From: Actinocatenispora sera
GTDB lineage: Bacteria > Actinomycetota > Actinomycetes > Mycobacteriales > Micromonosporaceae
DNA length: 64,000 bases
Direction of reading: 5' to 3'
Assembly: GCF_018324685.1 (NCBI RefSeq)
Contig: NZ_AP023354.1
Span: forward strand, 248,001 to 312,000
Shown: positions 7,596-16,318 of the stretch, in pieces
How the letters are laid out: every line of letters starts with the position of its first letter
How positions within the stretch are numbered: position 1 is the stretch's first letter
Notes under the pieces: generated by a model
What the model was told of the DNA's origin: nothing
Database searches by the model: none
The model's input: only the letters and a program-made list of their open reading frames with translations
Position numbers and translations under genes: made by a program

Positions 7596-9056
7596 GTGTC
7601 GACGGCAGGCACGCCGACCGCACACCGTCTACTTCGGACGGACGAGCCGGTACGGCGGCGCGGCCCACTGCGCCCGCTGCTGCCCCGGCTCACCGCGGCC
7701 TGGCCGCTCACCTGGCTGCTCGGCGGGTACCCGATCTGGTGGGCGCTCGGCCTCGGCGTGCTGATCTTCCCCCTGGTCGCGGTGGTGATGGCGGTCGCGC
7801 TGGTACGCCGCCCGCCCCGCCGGCTGCCGCCGGAACTGGTGCTGTGGTTCGGGTTCCTCGCCACGACCCTGGCCGGGATCGCCGCGCTGGGCATCGACCC
7901 GGTCGGTACGATCCCCGGCGATCCGGTCGGCCGGCTACCCGGCGTCGCGTTCCGGTTGGTCGAGTACGGCTCGCTGACCGTACTGCTGCTGTACGCGCTG
8001 AGCCGGAGCCGGCGCGAGCTGCCGCAGCGGCGGCTGGTGGCGCTGCTCGGCTGGCTGTTCGTGCTGACCGTTGCCGGCGGGCTGCTCGGGACGTTCGCCG
8101 GGCACCTGCAGTTCACCTCGCCGGTCGAGCTGCTGCTGCCACAGCACCTGCGGCACAACAACTTCGTGGCCTCGCTGGTACACCCGGCCGCCGCGCAGCT
8201 GATGGACGTGCTCGGCTACCCGGCCCCGCGGCCGGCCGCGCCCTGGGGCTACACGAACACCTGGGGCAACAACCTGGCGTTGCTGATCGGCTGGTTCGTG
8301 GTCGCGGCGCTCGCCGTGCGCGGGCGGCCCGCCGGCGTGCCGACCGGGCCCCGGAGTCTCCTGACCAGGCGGCGGATCGCGGCGGTCGCGGTGCTGGTAC
8401 TCGCGGTCGTGCCGGTGGTGACCTCGCTCAACCGCGGGCTGTGGATCGACCTGGCGCTGCTCGCCGGCTACCTGACCGTACGGCTCGCGCTGCGCGGCCG
8501 GTTGCTCGCGCTCGGCGCCGGGATCGCCGGTGCCGCGGTGCTCGGCGTACTGCTGCTCGCCACGCCGCTGGGCGACGTGGTGCAGGGCCGGTTGGAGAAC
8601 GGCAAGAGCAACAACGTCCGGATGTTCGTGACCGAGAAGGCGATCGAGGGAGTCACCGCCTCGCCCCTGATCGGCCTCGGCACCACGCGCAACACGCAGG
8701 GCAGCGACCAGTCGATCGCGGTCGGCGGGACCCCGGACTGCCAGCGCTGCGGCGGCCACACCATCGGCGGCAACGGCCAGCTGTGGCAGGTGCTGTACCT
8801 GCACGGCGGGCTCGGCACGCTGCTGTATCTCGGCTTCTTCGGCGCGATCCTGTGGCGGCACCGTCGCGACGCCAGCCCGATCGGGCTGGCCGGCAGCGGC
8901 GCGATCGTCGTGTCGCTCGCCTCGATGTTCTACTACAACGCTCTCGTCACGCCCCTCGCCTTCACCTTCCTGTCGTACGCGCTGCTGTGGCGCAACACGG
9001 CGGCCCGCCCCCTGTCGGGCCGCAGGATCACGAACCCAGTCGAGGAGCCCGCATGA
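7596..9056 (+). CDS. O-antigen ligase/polymerase-like membrane protein (Wzy/WaaL family)
   Basis: A 486-residue protein with about ten to eleven hydrophobic segments and a long periplasm-side loop (about residues 340-400) after an RLENGKSNNVRMF stretch. The topology and the RxxxW..G..TTRNT-like loop resemble O-antigen ligase and polysaccharide polymerase (Wzy) proteins, which join lipid-linked repeat units outside the membrane. The GTG start lies 5 bp after the Wzz-like stop. The gene overlaps the next by 4 bp (ATGA), so it is part of one operon. Whether it polymerises or ligates cannot be told from sequence alone. Confidence 0.8.
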   Translation: MSTAGTPTAHRLLRTDEPVRRRGPLRPLLPRLTAAWPLTWLLGGYPIWWALGLGVLIFPLVAVVMAVALVRRPPRRLPPELVLWFGFLATTLAGIAALGIDPVGTIPGDPVGRLPGVAFRLVEYGSLTVLLLYALSRSRRELPQRRLVALLGWLFVLTVAGGLLGTFAGHLQFTSPVELLLPQHLRHNNFVASLVHPAAAQLMDVLGYPAPRPAAPWGYTNTWGNNLALLIGWFVVAALAVRGRPAGVPTGPRSLLTRRRIAAVAVLVLAVVPVVTSLNRGLWIDLALLAGYLTVRLALRGRLLALGAGIAGAAVLGVLLLATPLGDVVQGRLENGKSNNVRMFVTEKAIEGVTASPLIGLGTTRNTQGSDQSIAVGGTPDCQRCGGHTIGGNGQLWQVLYLHGGLGTLLYLGFFGAILWRHRRDASPIGLAGSGAIVVSLASMFYYNALVTPLAFTFLSYALLWRNTAARPLSGRRITNPVEEPA

Positions 9057-10309
9057 ACGCGCCGGCCGAACTGACCGCCGACACGGCGGCGAGACGGACC
9101 GCCTACCTGACCGAGGTACTGCCGCTGCTGTACCCGCAGCCGTGCCGGATCGCGTTGCCCCACACCAGATCGGCACCGCAGCCGATGCGCAGCTTCCTGG
9201 TGTTGCCGGACCTGCGTCGGGCCCGGCTGCTCGCCCCACTGGGCAGTACCCGGGTAACCGTCGGCGCGGTCCGGCGGTACTCCGAGCCGCAGTCGCTGGC
9301 CTCGCGGATGAAGCGGTCCGCGGTGACCGCCGCGCTGCGTACCGGCGCGAGCGCGATCCTGTTGCGGGACCGGATCCGGGTGTCGGCGCCGGACGACGCC
9401 GACCACATCGAGTCGTACCTGGCCGGGCTGCTCGGCGTCCGCCTCACCCCGTCCGTCCACATCGGACCCGCCCGGGCCAACCGGAAACCGGTACTGCAGC
9501 TGCTCGACGACGCCGGTCGCTCCATCGCGTTCGTCAAGATCGGGGTGAACGAGCTGACCCACGGCCTGGTCCGGGCCGAGGCGCGGGCGATGCTCACGCT
9601 CGCCCAGGCGGGGCTGCGGCACCTGCGGATTCCGGCCGTACTCGGTACCGGGCAGTGGCACGGCAACGAGCTGGTCGCGGCGTCGGCGCTGCCGATCGAC
9701 GCCCCGCGGGTACCGCTGCGGCACGAGACGCTGGCCGCGGCGATGCGCGAGGTGTGCGGGGTGGCCGGCGTCCGGCGGCAACCGCTGGACGAATCCGAGT
9801 ACTGGTCCCGGCTGCGGGCCCGGCTCGGCGGGCTCACCGTCGTCGAGGACGGTCGTACCCTCGCGGCGGCGGCGCGCGATCTGGTCGGCCGGACCGGCGC
9901 GCAGCGCATCGACTTCGGTTGCTGGCACGGCGACTGGACGCCGTGGAACATGACCAGCACCACCGAGGGGCTGCTGGTGTGGGACTGGGAACGGTTCGGC
10001 ACCGAGGTACCGGTGGGCTTCGACCCGCTGCACTACCGGCTGCAGGCGGCCATCGTCCGGGACGGCAGGGATCCGCGCGACGCGGTCGCCGACCTGCTGA
10101 CCATGTGCGGCCCGCTGCTGTACGGCTTCGGGGTGCCGGGCGGATCGGCCCGTACCACCACCCTGCTGTACCTGATCGACCTCGCCGCCCGCTACCTCAC
10201 CGACCGGCAGGCGGAAGCCGGCGCGCGACTCGGTGTACTGGGTAGTTGGTTGCTGCCGGAACTGGTCGCCGCCGTCGCCGCGGTACCGGACGTGGAAGGG
10301 TGTCGGTGA
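9053..10309 (+). CDS. APH/choline-kinase-fold phosphotransferase in the polysaccharide operon
   Basis: A 418-residue soluble protein. The C-terminal half carries the kinase-like catalytic signature HGDWTPWNM (Brenner-type HGDxxxxN, about residues 298-306), followed by LLVWDWERFG, the metal-binding DFG-like position of aminoglycoside and choline kinases. An N-terminal ~120 residues is unassigned. The ATG overlaps the preceding stop by 4 bp, and the next gene follows within 2 bp. Context argues for phosphorylating a sugar or glycolipid intermediate rather than for antibiotic resistance. The substrate is unknown. Confidence 0.78.
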   Translation: MNAPAELTADTAARRTAYLTEVLPLLYPQPCRIALPHTRSAPQPMRSFLVLPDLRRARLLAPLGSTRVTVGAVRRYSEPQSLASRMKRSAVTAALRTGASAILLRDRIRVSAPDDADHIESYLAGLLGVRLTPSVHIGPARANRKPVLQLLDDAGRSIAFVKIGVNELTHGLVRAEARAMLTLAQAGLRHLRIPAVLGTGQWHGNELVAASALPIDAPRVPLRHETLAAAMREVCGVAGVRRQPLDESEYWSRLRARLGGLTVVEDGRTLAAAARDLVGRTGAQRIDFGCWHGDWTPWNMTSTTEGLLVWDWERFGTEVPVGFDPLHYRLQAAIVRDGRDPRDAVADLLTMCGPLLYGFGVPGGSARTTTLLYLIDLAARYLTDRQAEAGARLGVLGSWLLPELVAAVAAVPDVEGCR

Positions 10310-10310
10310 G

Positions 10311-11183
10311 ATGCTGGGATCGACCCTGCCGACCGGAGTGAAGCGGTTGGCGCACACCGGATCGGTGAACTTCGGGCGGCTCACCGCGGCGCACCGGATG
10401 CTGCCCTCGTTCCTGATCGCGGGTGGCCAGCGCTGCGGCACCACCTCGCTGTACCGGGCGCTGTCGGCGCACCCGGCCGTGATGAAAGCGGTGTGGCACA
10501 AGGGCGTGCACTACTTCGACGTCGGCTACCAGCGCGGGCCGGACTGGTATCGCGGGCACTTCCCGCTGTGCCGCACCGCCGGCCGCCGCGAGCGGCGGAT
10601 CGGCGCCCGGGTGCAGACGTTCGAGTCCAGCCCCTACTACATGTACCACCCGCTGGCCGCGGAGCGGATCGCCGCCGCGCTCCCGGACGTCAAGCTGATC
10701 GTGCTGATCCGCGACCCGGTCGAACGGGCGTACTCGCAGCACGCGCACGAGGTCGCGCGCGGCTTCGAGACCGAACGCGACTTCGCGCTGGCGCTGGCCC
10801 GGGAACCCGGCCGGCTGGCCGGCGAGGCCGCCCGGCTGCGCGACGACCCGGCCTACCACAGCCACGCGCACCAGCACCACGCCTACACCGAGCGCGGCCA
10901 GTACGTCGATCACCTGGTACGGCTGGAGAAGGTGTTCGGCCGTGACCGCATCCACGTGGTCGACTCGGAACTGTTCTTCACCGATCCGGCCCCGGTCTAC
11001 GACTCGGTACTGGACTTCCTCGGCCTGCCGGACCTCGGTCACCCGCCGTTCGAGCGGCACAACGCGCGAGCCCGGGGCCCGATGCCGGACCGGATCCGGC
11101 GACGGCTGGCGGCGCACTTCGCGCCCTACGACGAGCGGTTGGCCGACTGGCTGGGCTACCGGCCGTCCTATCTGGAGCGCTGA
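10311..11183 (+). CDS. PAPS-dependent sulfotransferase
   Basis: A 290-residue cytosolic sulfotransferase. The 5'-phosphosulfate loop is visible as GGQRCGTTSLYRALSAHP (about residues 36-53). The 3'-phosphate-binding strand and helix is LIVLIRDPVERAYSQHAHE (about 127-145), with the conserved Arg and Ser. It resembles carbohydrate sulfotransferases of the heparan/chondroitin type in layout. It would transfer sulfate from PAPS to a sugar hydroxyl. It is embedded in the export operon 1 bp after the kinase stop and directly before a flippase, so a cytosolic lipid-linked glycan is the likely acceptor. PAPS could come from the cysC and cysDN genes of this window. Confidence 0.88.
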   Translation: MLGSTLPTGVKRLAHTGSVNFGRLTAAHRMLPSFLIAGGQRCGTTSLYRALSAHPAVMKAVWHKGVHYFDVGYQRGPDWYRGHFPLCRTAGRRERRIGARVQTFESSPYYMYHPLAAERIAAALPDVKLIVLIRDPVERAYSQHAHEVARGFETERDFALALAREPGRLAGEAARLRDDPAYHSHAHQHHAYTERGQYVDHLVRLEKVFGRDRIHVVDSELFFTDPAPVYDSVLDFLGLPDLGHPPFERHNARARGPMPDRIRRRLAAHFAPYDERLADWLGYRPSYLER

Positions 11184-11184
11184 G

Positions 11185-12747
11185 GTGGCGCTCACCCGGG
11201 CCACCCCGGAACACGGCGCGGTGCTGGGCGGTACCGCCCGGTCCGGCGCGCTGAACCTGGTCGCCGCCGGGTTCTCCGGTACCGCCGGGCTCGCCGTCAC
11301 GATGCTCGTCGCCCGCGGGCTCGGGCACACCCAGGCCGGCGTGTTCTTCGCGGCGACCTCGGCGTTCCTGCTGGCCCAGATGATCGCCAAGCTCGGCACC
11401 GACACCGGCCTGGTGTACTGGCTGGCCCGGTTGCGCGCGCTGCGCCGGTTCGACCTGCTGCACCGGTGCCTGCGCTCGATGCTGCTGCCGGTACTGGTCG
11501 CCTCGGTGGCGATGGCCGGGCTGCTGATGCTCGCCGCGCCGCGGCTCGCGACCACCGGCTGGTTCGGCGCGGACGCCGCCCACGCCCCGCAGTTCGCCCG
11601 CCAGCTGCGGTTGCTGGCGCTGTTCCTGCCGCTCGCCGCGCTGTCCGACGCGCTGCTGTCGGCGACCCGCGGCTACCGGACGATGCGGCCGACCGCGCTG
11701 ACCGAGAAGGTGCTGCGGCCGAGCCTGCAGCTGGCCGGCCTGCTGGTGGTGCTGCTGGCCGGCAGCCTCACCGCGGACGTCGCCACCTGGGCCGCACCGT
11801 ACGCGGTGAGCATGCTGGTCGCCGCCTGGTTCCTGTCTACTGTGGATCGTCGAGCCAGGTCGCGGCCGAGCGGCGAGCAGGTCGCCGACCACCGGTTGCC
11901 GGCGAACCTGACCCGGGCGGTGTGGCAGTTCACCGCACCGCGGGCGCTGTCCTCGATCGCGCAGGTCGGGTTGCAGCGGCTGGATGTGCTGCTGGTCGCC
12001 GCGATGCTCGGCTTCCGGGCCGCCGCGGTGTACACGGTGGCGACCCGGTTCATCGTCGTCGGTCAGCTGGCGAACCAGGCGATCGGCGCCGCGGTGCAGC
12101 CCCGGCTGGCCGAGCTGCTGGCGCGCGGCGACACCGCGGCCGTGCGCAGCCTGTACCAGACCTCGACCGGCTGGGTGGTCGCGCTGACCTGGCCGCTGTA
12201 CCTGCTCGTCGCGGTGTTCGCGCCGACCTACCTGCGGGCGTTCGGCGCCGGGTACCGGCAGGGCTCCGCCGCGCTCGTGGTGGCGCTGCTGTGCGCCGCG
12301 ATGCTCGTCGCCGCCGCCTGCGGGATGGTCGACATGGTGCTCACCATGGGCGGCCGTACCACCTGGAACCTCGCCAACGTGGCACTCGCGTTCGGCGTGA
12401 ACCTCGCCGTGGATCTGGTGGCGATCCCCCGGCTCGGCATCCTCGGTGCGGCGCTCGGCTGGGCGCTCGCGCTGCTGGCGAAGAACCTGGTACCGCTGGG
12501 CCAGATCTCCGCCGCCCTCCGGCTGCACCCGTTCGGGCCCGGGACGATCCGGGCGGCCCTGCTCGCGGCCGGTTGCGTCGGCGTGCCGGCGATCGCGGCC
12601 CGGCTGCTGTTCGGCGCCGGCCCGGCCGGTCTGGGCGCCGCACTCGCCGTCGCCGTCCCCGCCTACGCCGCCGGCTGCCTCGCCTGCCGGCACCAGCTCC
12701 GCCTGTCCCCTACCGCCCTGTTGGGAAGGTTGTCCCGTGCGCACTGA
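11185..12747 (+). CDS. Wzx/MATE-like polysaccharide flippase
   Basis: A 520-residue membrane protein with about fourteen hydrophobic segments and few charged loops, the layout of the MOP-superfamily flippases (Wzx, RfbX, MurJ). Such proteins turn lipid-linked oligosaccharides across the membrane before polymerisation. The GTG start is 1 bp after the sulfotransferase stop, and the 3' end overlaps the methyltransferase gene by 11 bp, so transcription and translation are coupled. Together with the Wzz-like and Wzy-like proteins, it completes a Wzx/Wzy-dependent export set. Confidence 0.87.
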   Translation: MALTRATPEHGAVLGGTARSGALNLVAAGFSGTAGLAVTMLVARGLGHTQAGVFFAATSAFLLAQMIAKLGTDTGLVYWLARLRALRRFDLLHRCLRSMLLPVLVASVAMAGLLMLAAPRLATTGWFGADAAHAPQFARQLRLLALFLPLAALSDALLSATRGYRTMRPTALTEKVLRPSLQLAGLLVVLLAGSLTADVATWAAPYAVSMLVAAWFLSTVDRRARSRPSGEQVADHRLPANLTRAVWQFTAPRALSSIAQVGLQRLDVLLVAAMLGFRAAAVYTVATRFIVVGQLANQAIGAAVQPRLAELLARGDTAAVRSLYQTSTGWVVALTWPLYLLVAVFAPTYLRAFGAGYRQGSAALVVALLCAAMLVAAACGMVDMVLTMGGRTTWNLANVALAFGVNLAVDLVAIPRLGILGAALGWALALLAKNLVPLGQISAALRLHPFGPGTIRAALLAAGCVGVPAIAARLLFGAGPAGLGAALAVAVPAYAAGCLACRHQLRLSPTALLGRLSRAH

Positions 12748-13471
12748 CTACCCGAACCTGTTCCTCGACGACACCGTGGTCGACCGGTACCGCGACGTGG
12801 TGTACGCGAAGGGCGGCTACGCCGCGGCGATCAGCGCCCGGCAACGCGCGTTCATGCGCGAGCTGGTCGTCCGCGAGTTCACCGCGCCGCCGGTGCACCA
12901 CGACTTCGCCTGCGGTACCGGCCGGGCACTGCTGATGCTCGGCGACCTGGTCTCGTCCGCGCACGGGTACGACGTGTCCCCGGCGATGCTGCGCGCCGCG
13001 CGGGACGCCGGCAGTACCGCCGAGCTGCACCGGGTGGCGATCGAGGGCCCGGCACCGGCGCCGGCTCCCACCGCGGGCCCGGCGCTGGTGACGATGTTCC
13101 GGCTGCTGCTCAACGCCGCCCCGGCGGTACGCGACCGCGCGCTCGCGTTCGCCGCGGCCGCGCTGCCGACCGCCGAGTCCGGCCTGCTGGTACTGGAGAA
13201 CCACGGCCGGTCGCCGTCGCTTCGGCACCTGAGCGCCCGCCGCCGGCGCGGCGAGGCGTGGTTCGCCGAGCTGACCGACACCGAGGTCACCGACCTGCTG
13301 GCCCGGCACGGGTTCCGGCTGGTCGGGCGGCGCGGGTGCGCGCTGACCTCCCGCGGCTGGTACCGGCGGCGGGCGTTGCGCGGCCCCGCCCGGCTGCTGG
13401 ACGACCGGCTGGCGCACCGGCTGCCCGCCGTCGCCACCAACGTCCTCTACCTGGCCCGCCGCACCGCCTGA
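12737..13471 (+). CDS. SAM-dependent methyltransferase of the polysaccharide operon
   Basis: A 244-residue class I methyltransferase. The SAM-binding motif I is DFACGTGRAL (about residues 56-65), followed by GYDVSPAMLRAA, an acidic motif II region. It probably O-methylates a sugar or lipid intermediate, as methyltransferases in Wzx/Wzy loci do. It starts at a GTG inside the last codons of the flippase gene (11-bp overlap) and is the last gene of the operon. The downstream region carries a degenerate TTGATCAT-type repeat pair. Confidence 0.82.
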   Translation: MRTDYPNLFLDDTVVDRYRDVVYAKGGYAAAISARQRAFMRELVVREFTAPPVHHDFACGTGRALLMLGDLVSSAHGYDVSPAMLRAARDAGSTAELHRVAIEGPAPAPAPTAGPALVTMFRLLLNAAPAVRDRALAFAAAALPTAESGLLVLENHGRSPSLRHLSARRRRGEAWFAELTDTEVTDLLARHGFRLVGRRGCALTSRGWYRRRALRGPARLLDDRLAHRLPAVATNVLYLARRTA

Positions 13472-13687
13472 CCCCGGCGCTCCTTGATCATGCCGCCCGG
13501 CGCGCGGTGAGCGATCGCCACGCGATCCGACGCCATGATCACCCGCGCCGATCGGGCGTGCGTGGCGACGGAAATTACCGTCATCAAGGCAAGTACTTAG
13601 AAAATTCTTGTCTCGGGGTCTTTCGGATTACTTGCCGGTAATGCTGTGATACGAGACACGACCCGGATCCCCTACCCGGAGGTAAAC
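13472..13687 (+). promoter_or_regulatory. Leader/intergenic region with nested inverted repeats upstream of the SGNH esterase
   Basis: The first part (about 13483-13548) has TTGATCAT and CATGATCA segments in inverted orientation, resembling the 1679 element. Further on, GGCAAGTA (13588-13595) pairs with TACTTGCC (13629-13636), and TTACC (13575-13579) pairs with GGTAA (13637-13641), which directly abuts the first helix. This gives a two-helix nested structure about 45 bases before the start codon. The DNA here is unusually AT-rich (AGAAAATTCT). It could be a folded leader RNA or an extended operator. No known riboswitch class was recognised. Confidence 0.35.
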
Positions 13688-14482
13688 ATGCGCAGATCCC
13701 GCCTCGTCGCGGCGCTGGCCGGCCTGCTGTCGGCTGCCGGCGCCACCCTGGCATTCGCCGCCCCGGCGCAGGCCGCCACCATCAACTACGTCGCGCTCGG
13801 CGACTCGTACTCGTCCGGTGTCGGCGCCGGGTCGTACATCGACTCCAGCGGCTCGTGCGACCGCAGCACGAAGGCCTACTCGGCGCTGTGGGCCGCGGCG
13901 CACTCGCCCAGCTCGTACAGCTCGGTCGCCTGCTCCGGCGCGACCACCAGTGACGTCAACTCGTCCCAGCTGTCCGCGCTGAACAGCAGCACCTCCCTGG
14001 TCAGCCTCACCATCGGCGGCAACGACATCGGCTTCTCCAACATCATGACCACCTGCGCACTGCAGGGCACCGACGCGTGCGTGGCCGCGGTGCAGAGCGC
14101 CGAGGACGCCGTGCAGAGCACCCTGCCCGGCAAGCTCGACACCACGTACAACGGCATCCACCAGCACGCGCCCAACGCCCGCGTCGTGGTGCTCAGCTAC
14201 CCGGTCTTCTACCAGCTCGGTACGTTCTGCGTCGGGCTCAGCGCCAAGTCGCACGCCAAGATCGACGAGGGCATCAACCTGCTCGACGACACGATCAGGG
14301 CGGCGGCGCAGCGGCACGGCTTCGTCTTCGCCGACGTCCGCGACATCTTCGTCGGCCACCAGCTGTGCAGCGGTGACAAGTGGCTGCACGCGCTGAACTT
14401 CGCCGACATCACCGAGTCGTACCATCCGACCGCGACCGGCCAGTCCAGCGGCTACCTGCCGGTCTTCACCAGCAACGCCTGA
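13688..14482 (+). CDS. Secreted SGNH/GDSL-family lipase or esterase
   Basis: A 264-residue precursor. A Sec signal peptide (MRRSRLVAALAGLL... ending AQA, cleavage near residue 30) leads into a compact SGNH hydrolase. Block I is GDSYSSG with the nucleophile Ser, block II includes the Gly of CSGATTSD, block III is GGNDIGF, and the Asp/His pair appears as SYHPT near the C-terminus. Six Cys residues in the mature part suggest disulfides, as in Streptomyces extracellular SGNH lipases. The ATG at 13688 is preceded by GGAGG at a good distance, which favours it over a codon 14 residues upstream. A strong hairpin terminator follows 18 bp after the stop. The substrate is unknown: a lipid, or acyl groups on the exported glycan. 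Confidence 0.92.
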   Translation: MRRSRLVAALAGLLSAAGATLAFAAPAQAATINYVALGDSYSSGVGAGSYIDSSGSCDRSTKAYSALWAAAHSPSSYSSVACSGATTSDVNSSQLSALNSSTSLVSLTIGGNDIGFSNIMTTCALQGTDACVAAVQSAEDAVQSTLPGKLDTTYNGIHQHAPNARVVVLSYPVFYQLGTFCVGLSAKSHAKIDEGINLLDDTIRAAAQRHGFVFADVRDIFVGHQLCSGDKWLHALNFADITESYHPTATGQSSGYLPVFTSNA

Positions 14483-14500
14483 CCCACCGCGTACGAACGC

Positions 14501-14532
14501 AAGCGGCCCGCCGACCCCCTGGCGGGCCGCTT
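14501..14532 (+). terminator. Intrinsic hairpin terminator after the SGNH esterase
   Basis: AAGCGGCCCGCC (14501-14512) and GGCGGGCCGCTT (14521-14532) form a perfect 12-bp stem with an 8-base loop, 18 bp after the stop codon. No T-run follows, as is common in high-GC actinomycetes. Confidence 0.85.
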
Positions 14533-14594
14533 GCGCGCGCCGGGGCCGCGCGCCGCCGCGCGCGTACCGAGGTGTGATCCGCGCGGCTCCGGCC

Positions 14595-14678
14595 GACCGG
14601 ACACTGCCTGCAGACCAAGGCGGCGACCCGCGGCCCCGCGGACCGGACACTGCCGGCAAACCAAGCCGGTGACCCGCG
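14595..14678. repeat. Two near-identical 38-bp direct repeats
   Basis: Units at 14595-14632 and 14641-14678 begin GACCGGACACTGCC and end GACCCGCG. They differ at about five positions and have a period of 46 bp. They lie in the convergent gap between the SGNH and TetR genes and have no recognised function. Confidence 0.85.
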
Positions 14679-14709
14679 ACGCCGGCGGGCCGGCGTTCGG
14701 CGGGGGCGA

Positions 14710-15273
14710 TCAGTCGAGCAGGGCGGCGACCGCGTCGACGACGACCTTGCGCCGCGCCTCGACGGTGTCGACCTCCACCACCGCGTCGAACTCGGGCACG
14801 TTGGCGTCCCAGAAACCCGACAGGTGCAGGATGAGGCCGAGCAGCACGTCGGGCGCGAACCGGGTCGGCACCGTACCGGCGGCCTGCGCCGCGGCCACCG
14901 CCTCGATCTTGGCCCGGTTGCTGGCCAGGACGCCCTGCGCCAGGTCGCCGCTGCCGGCCCGTTCCAGCCGGTACCAGCTCGCGATGCGCTGCACCCAGGG
15001 GCGTCGTCGGTAGGAGTCGAACAGTCGGCCGGCGTATTCGGGCAAGTCCGTCGCGTCGATCGGGACGGCGTCGACGATCTGCCGGCACATGTCGTCGAAG
15101 ACCGCGTCGAACAGCTCGTCCTTGCTGCCGAAGTAGTGGTAGATCTGCGCCTTGTTGCTGCGGGCCGCGTCGGCGATCCGGTCCACCCGGCTGCCGGCGA
15201 TGCCCCGGGCGGCGAACTCGTCGCGCGCCGCGGCGAGCAGTCGCTGCCGGGTCGCCGCTGCGTCTCTGGTCAC
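14710..15273 (-). CDS. TetR-family repressor, divergent to an SDR
   Basis: A 187-residue regulator. The N-terminal HTH (about residues 7-52) reads RQRLLAAARDEFAARGIAG...RVDRIADAARSNKAQIYHYFGSKDELFDAVFD, the classic TetR signature. The remaining ~130 residues form the ligand-binding and dimer domain with a TetR_C-like pattern. GTG start. It is transcribed away from the SDR gene at 15385, and the gap holds two inverted repeats that look like its operators. It probably represses itself and the SDR until a ligand, perhaps the SDR substrate, binds. Confidence 0.9.
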   Translation of the reverse strand: MTRDAAATRQRLLAAARDEFAARGIAGSRVDRIADAARSNKAQIYHYFGSKDELFDAVFDDMCRQIVDAVPIDATDLPEYAGRLFDSYRRRPWVQRIASWYRLERAGSGDLAQGVLASNRAKIEAVAAAQAAGTVPTRFAPDVLLGLILHLSGFWDANVPEFDAVVEVDTVEARRKVVVDAVAALLD

Positions 15274-15285
15274 ACCGGCAGCTTA

Positions 15286-15356
15286 TCAACTGACCATTTA
15301 GTTGACGACGCGCCCGGCAGGCGCTTCACTGGAGCCAGCTAATCAACTGGTTAGTT
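15286..15356. promoter_or_regulatory. TetR operator pair between the TetR and SDR genes
   Basis: TCAACT-N8-AGTTGA at 15286-15305 is a perfect 6-bp inverted repeat. AACTGGTTAGTT at 15345-15356 is a second site with 4-bp arms inside a wider CTAA...TTAG context. Both share the half-site AACT/AGTT and flank the two divergent starts, which suits autoregulation. Confidence 0.65.
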
Positions 15357-15384
15357 AGAATCTCCTCGAGGGGAAGTGGGCTCC

Positions 15385-16254
15385 ATGTCGTCCCTGGTTT
15401 TCCTGGTCAGTGGCGCGTCGCGCGGCCTGGGCCGCGAGATCGTCCGTACCGCGCTGGCCGACGGCCACCGCGTCGTCGCCGGTGCCCGCAGCACGTCGAC
15501 GCTCGACGACCTCACCACCGCGTACCCGGACCGGATTGTCGCCGTGCCGCTGGACGTCACCGACGACGACGCCGCACGCGCCGCGGTGCGTACCGCCGTC
15601 GACCGGTTCGGCCGGCTCGACGTGCTGGTCAACAACGCCGGCTACGCCAACTTCGCATCGATCGAGGACGTCGAGGCGGCCGACTTCCGCGCGCAGGTCG
15701 AGACCAACCTGTTCGGCGTGGTCCGGCTGACCCAGGCGGCCCTGCCGGTCATGCGCGAGCAACGCGCCGGCCGCATCATCCAGATCTCGTCGGTCGGTGG
15801 CCGGCTCGCCACCCCCGGCCTCGGCGCGTACCAGACCGCGAAGTGGGCGGTCGGCGGCTTCTCGTCGGTACTGGCAGCCGAGGTCGCCCCGCTCGGCATC
15901 GCGGTCACCGTGCTCGAACCCGGCGGCATGCGGACCGACTGGGCCGGCTCGTCGATGCGGGTCGCCGACATCCGCCCCGAGTACGCGGAGACCGTCGGCC
16001 GGGCCGCGGCCATGCACGGCGCCGGCGGGGCCACCGCCGCCAGCGATCCGGCGAAGGTGGCCCGGCTGGTACTCGACGTCGTGGCGCTGCCCGAGCCGCC
16101 GCTGCGGTTGCTCGCCGGCGCCGACGCGTTCCGGTACGCGACCGCCGCCGGCCGCGCCCTGCTCGCCGCCGACGAACGGTGGCAGGCACTGAGCGAGTCC
16201 ACCACCGCCACCGACGCGACCGCGGCCGACCTCGATCCACTCGCCCAGCCCTGA
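15385..16254 (+). CDS. Short-chain dehydrogenase/reductase
   Basis: A 289-residue classical SDR. The Rossmann signature is SGASRGLGREI (about residues 9-19), the NNAG motif is at about 85-88, the catalytic Ser is in QISSVGG, and the catalytic YQTAK is at about 150-154. It catalyses an NAD(P)-dependent oxidation or reduction of an unknown carbonyl or alcohol. ATG at 15385 is chosen; a GTG three codons upstream is also possible. The divergent TetR gene and shared operators suggest substrate-induced expression. Confidence 0.9.
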   Translation: MSSLVFLVSGASRGLGREIVRTALADGHRVVAGARSTSTLDDLTTAYPDRIVAVPLDVTDDDAARAAVRTAVDRFGRLDVLVNNAGYANFASIEDVEAADFRAQVETNLFGVVRLTQAALPVMREQRAGRIIQISSVGGRLATPGLGAYQTAKWAVGGFSSVLAAEVAPLGIAVTVLEPGGMRTDWAGSSMRVADIRPEYAETVGRAAAMHGAGGATAASDPAKVARLVLDVVALPEPPLRLLAGADAFRYATAAGRALLAADERWQALSESTTATDATAADLDPLAQP

Positions 16255-16318
16255 TCCCTGCACACCACCGCGGCGGCGCTCGGTCGCCGTGGAGCGGCAG
16301 GCGGAACTGTGAAGTTAC

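Noticed and set aside
9053-10309. Aminoglycoside resistance gene
   Set aside because: Only the general kinase motif matches. Tight overlap with glycan export genes argues for a biosynthetic role.
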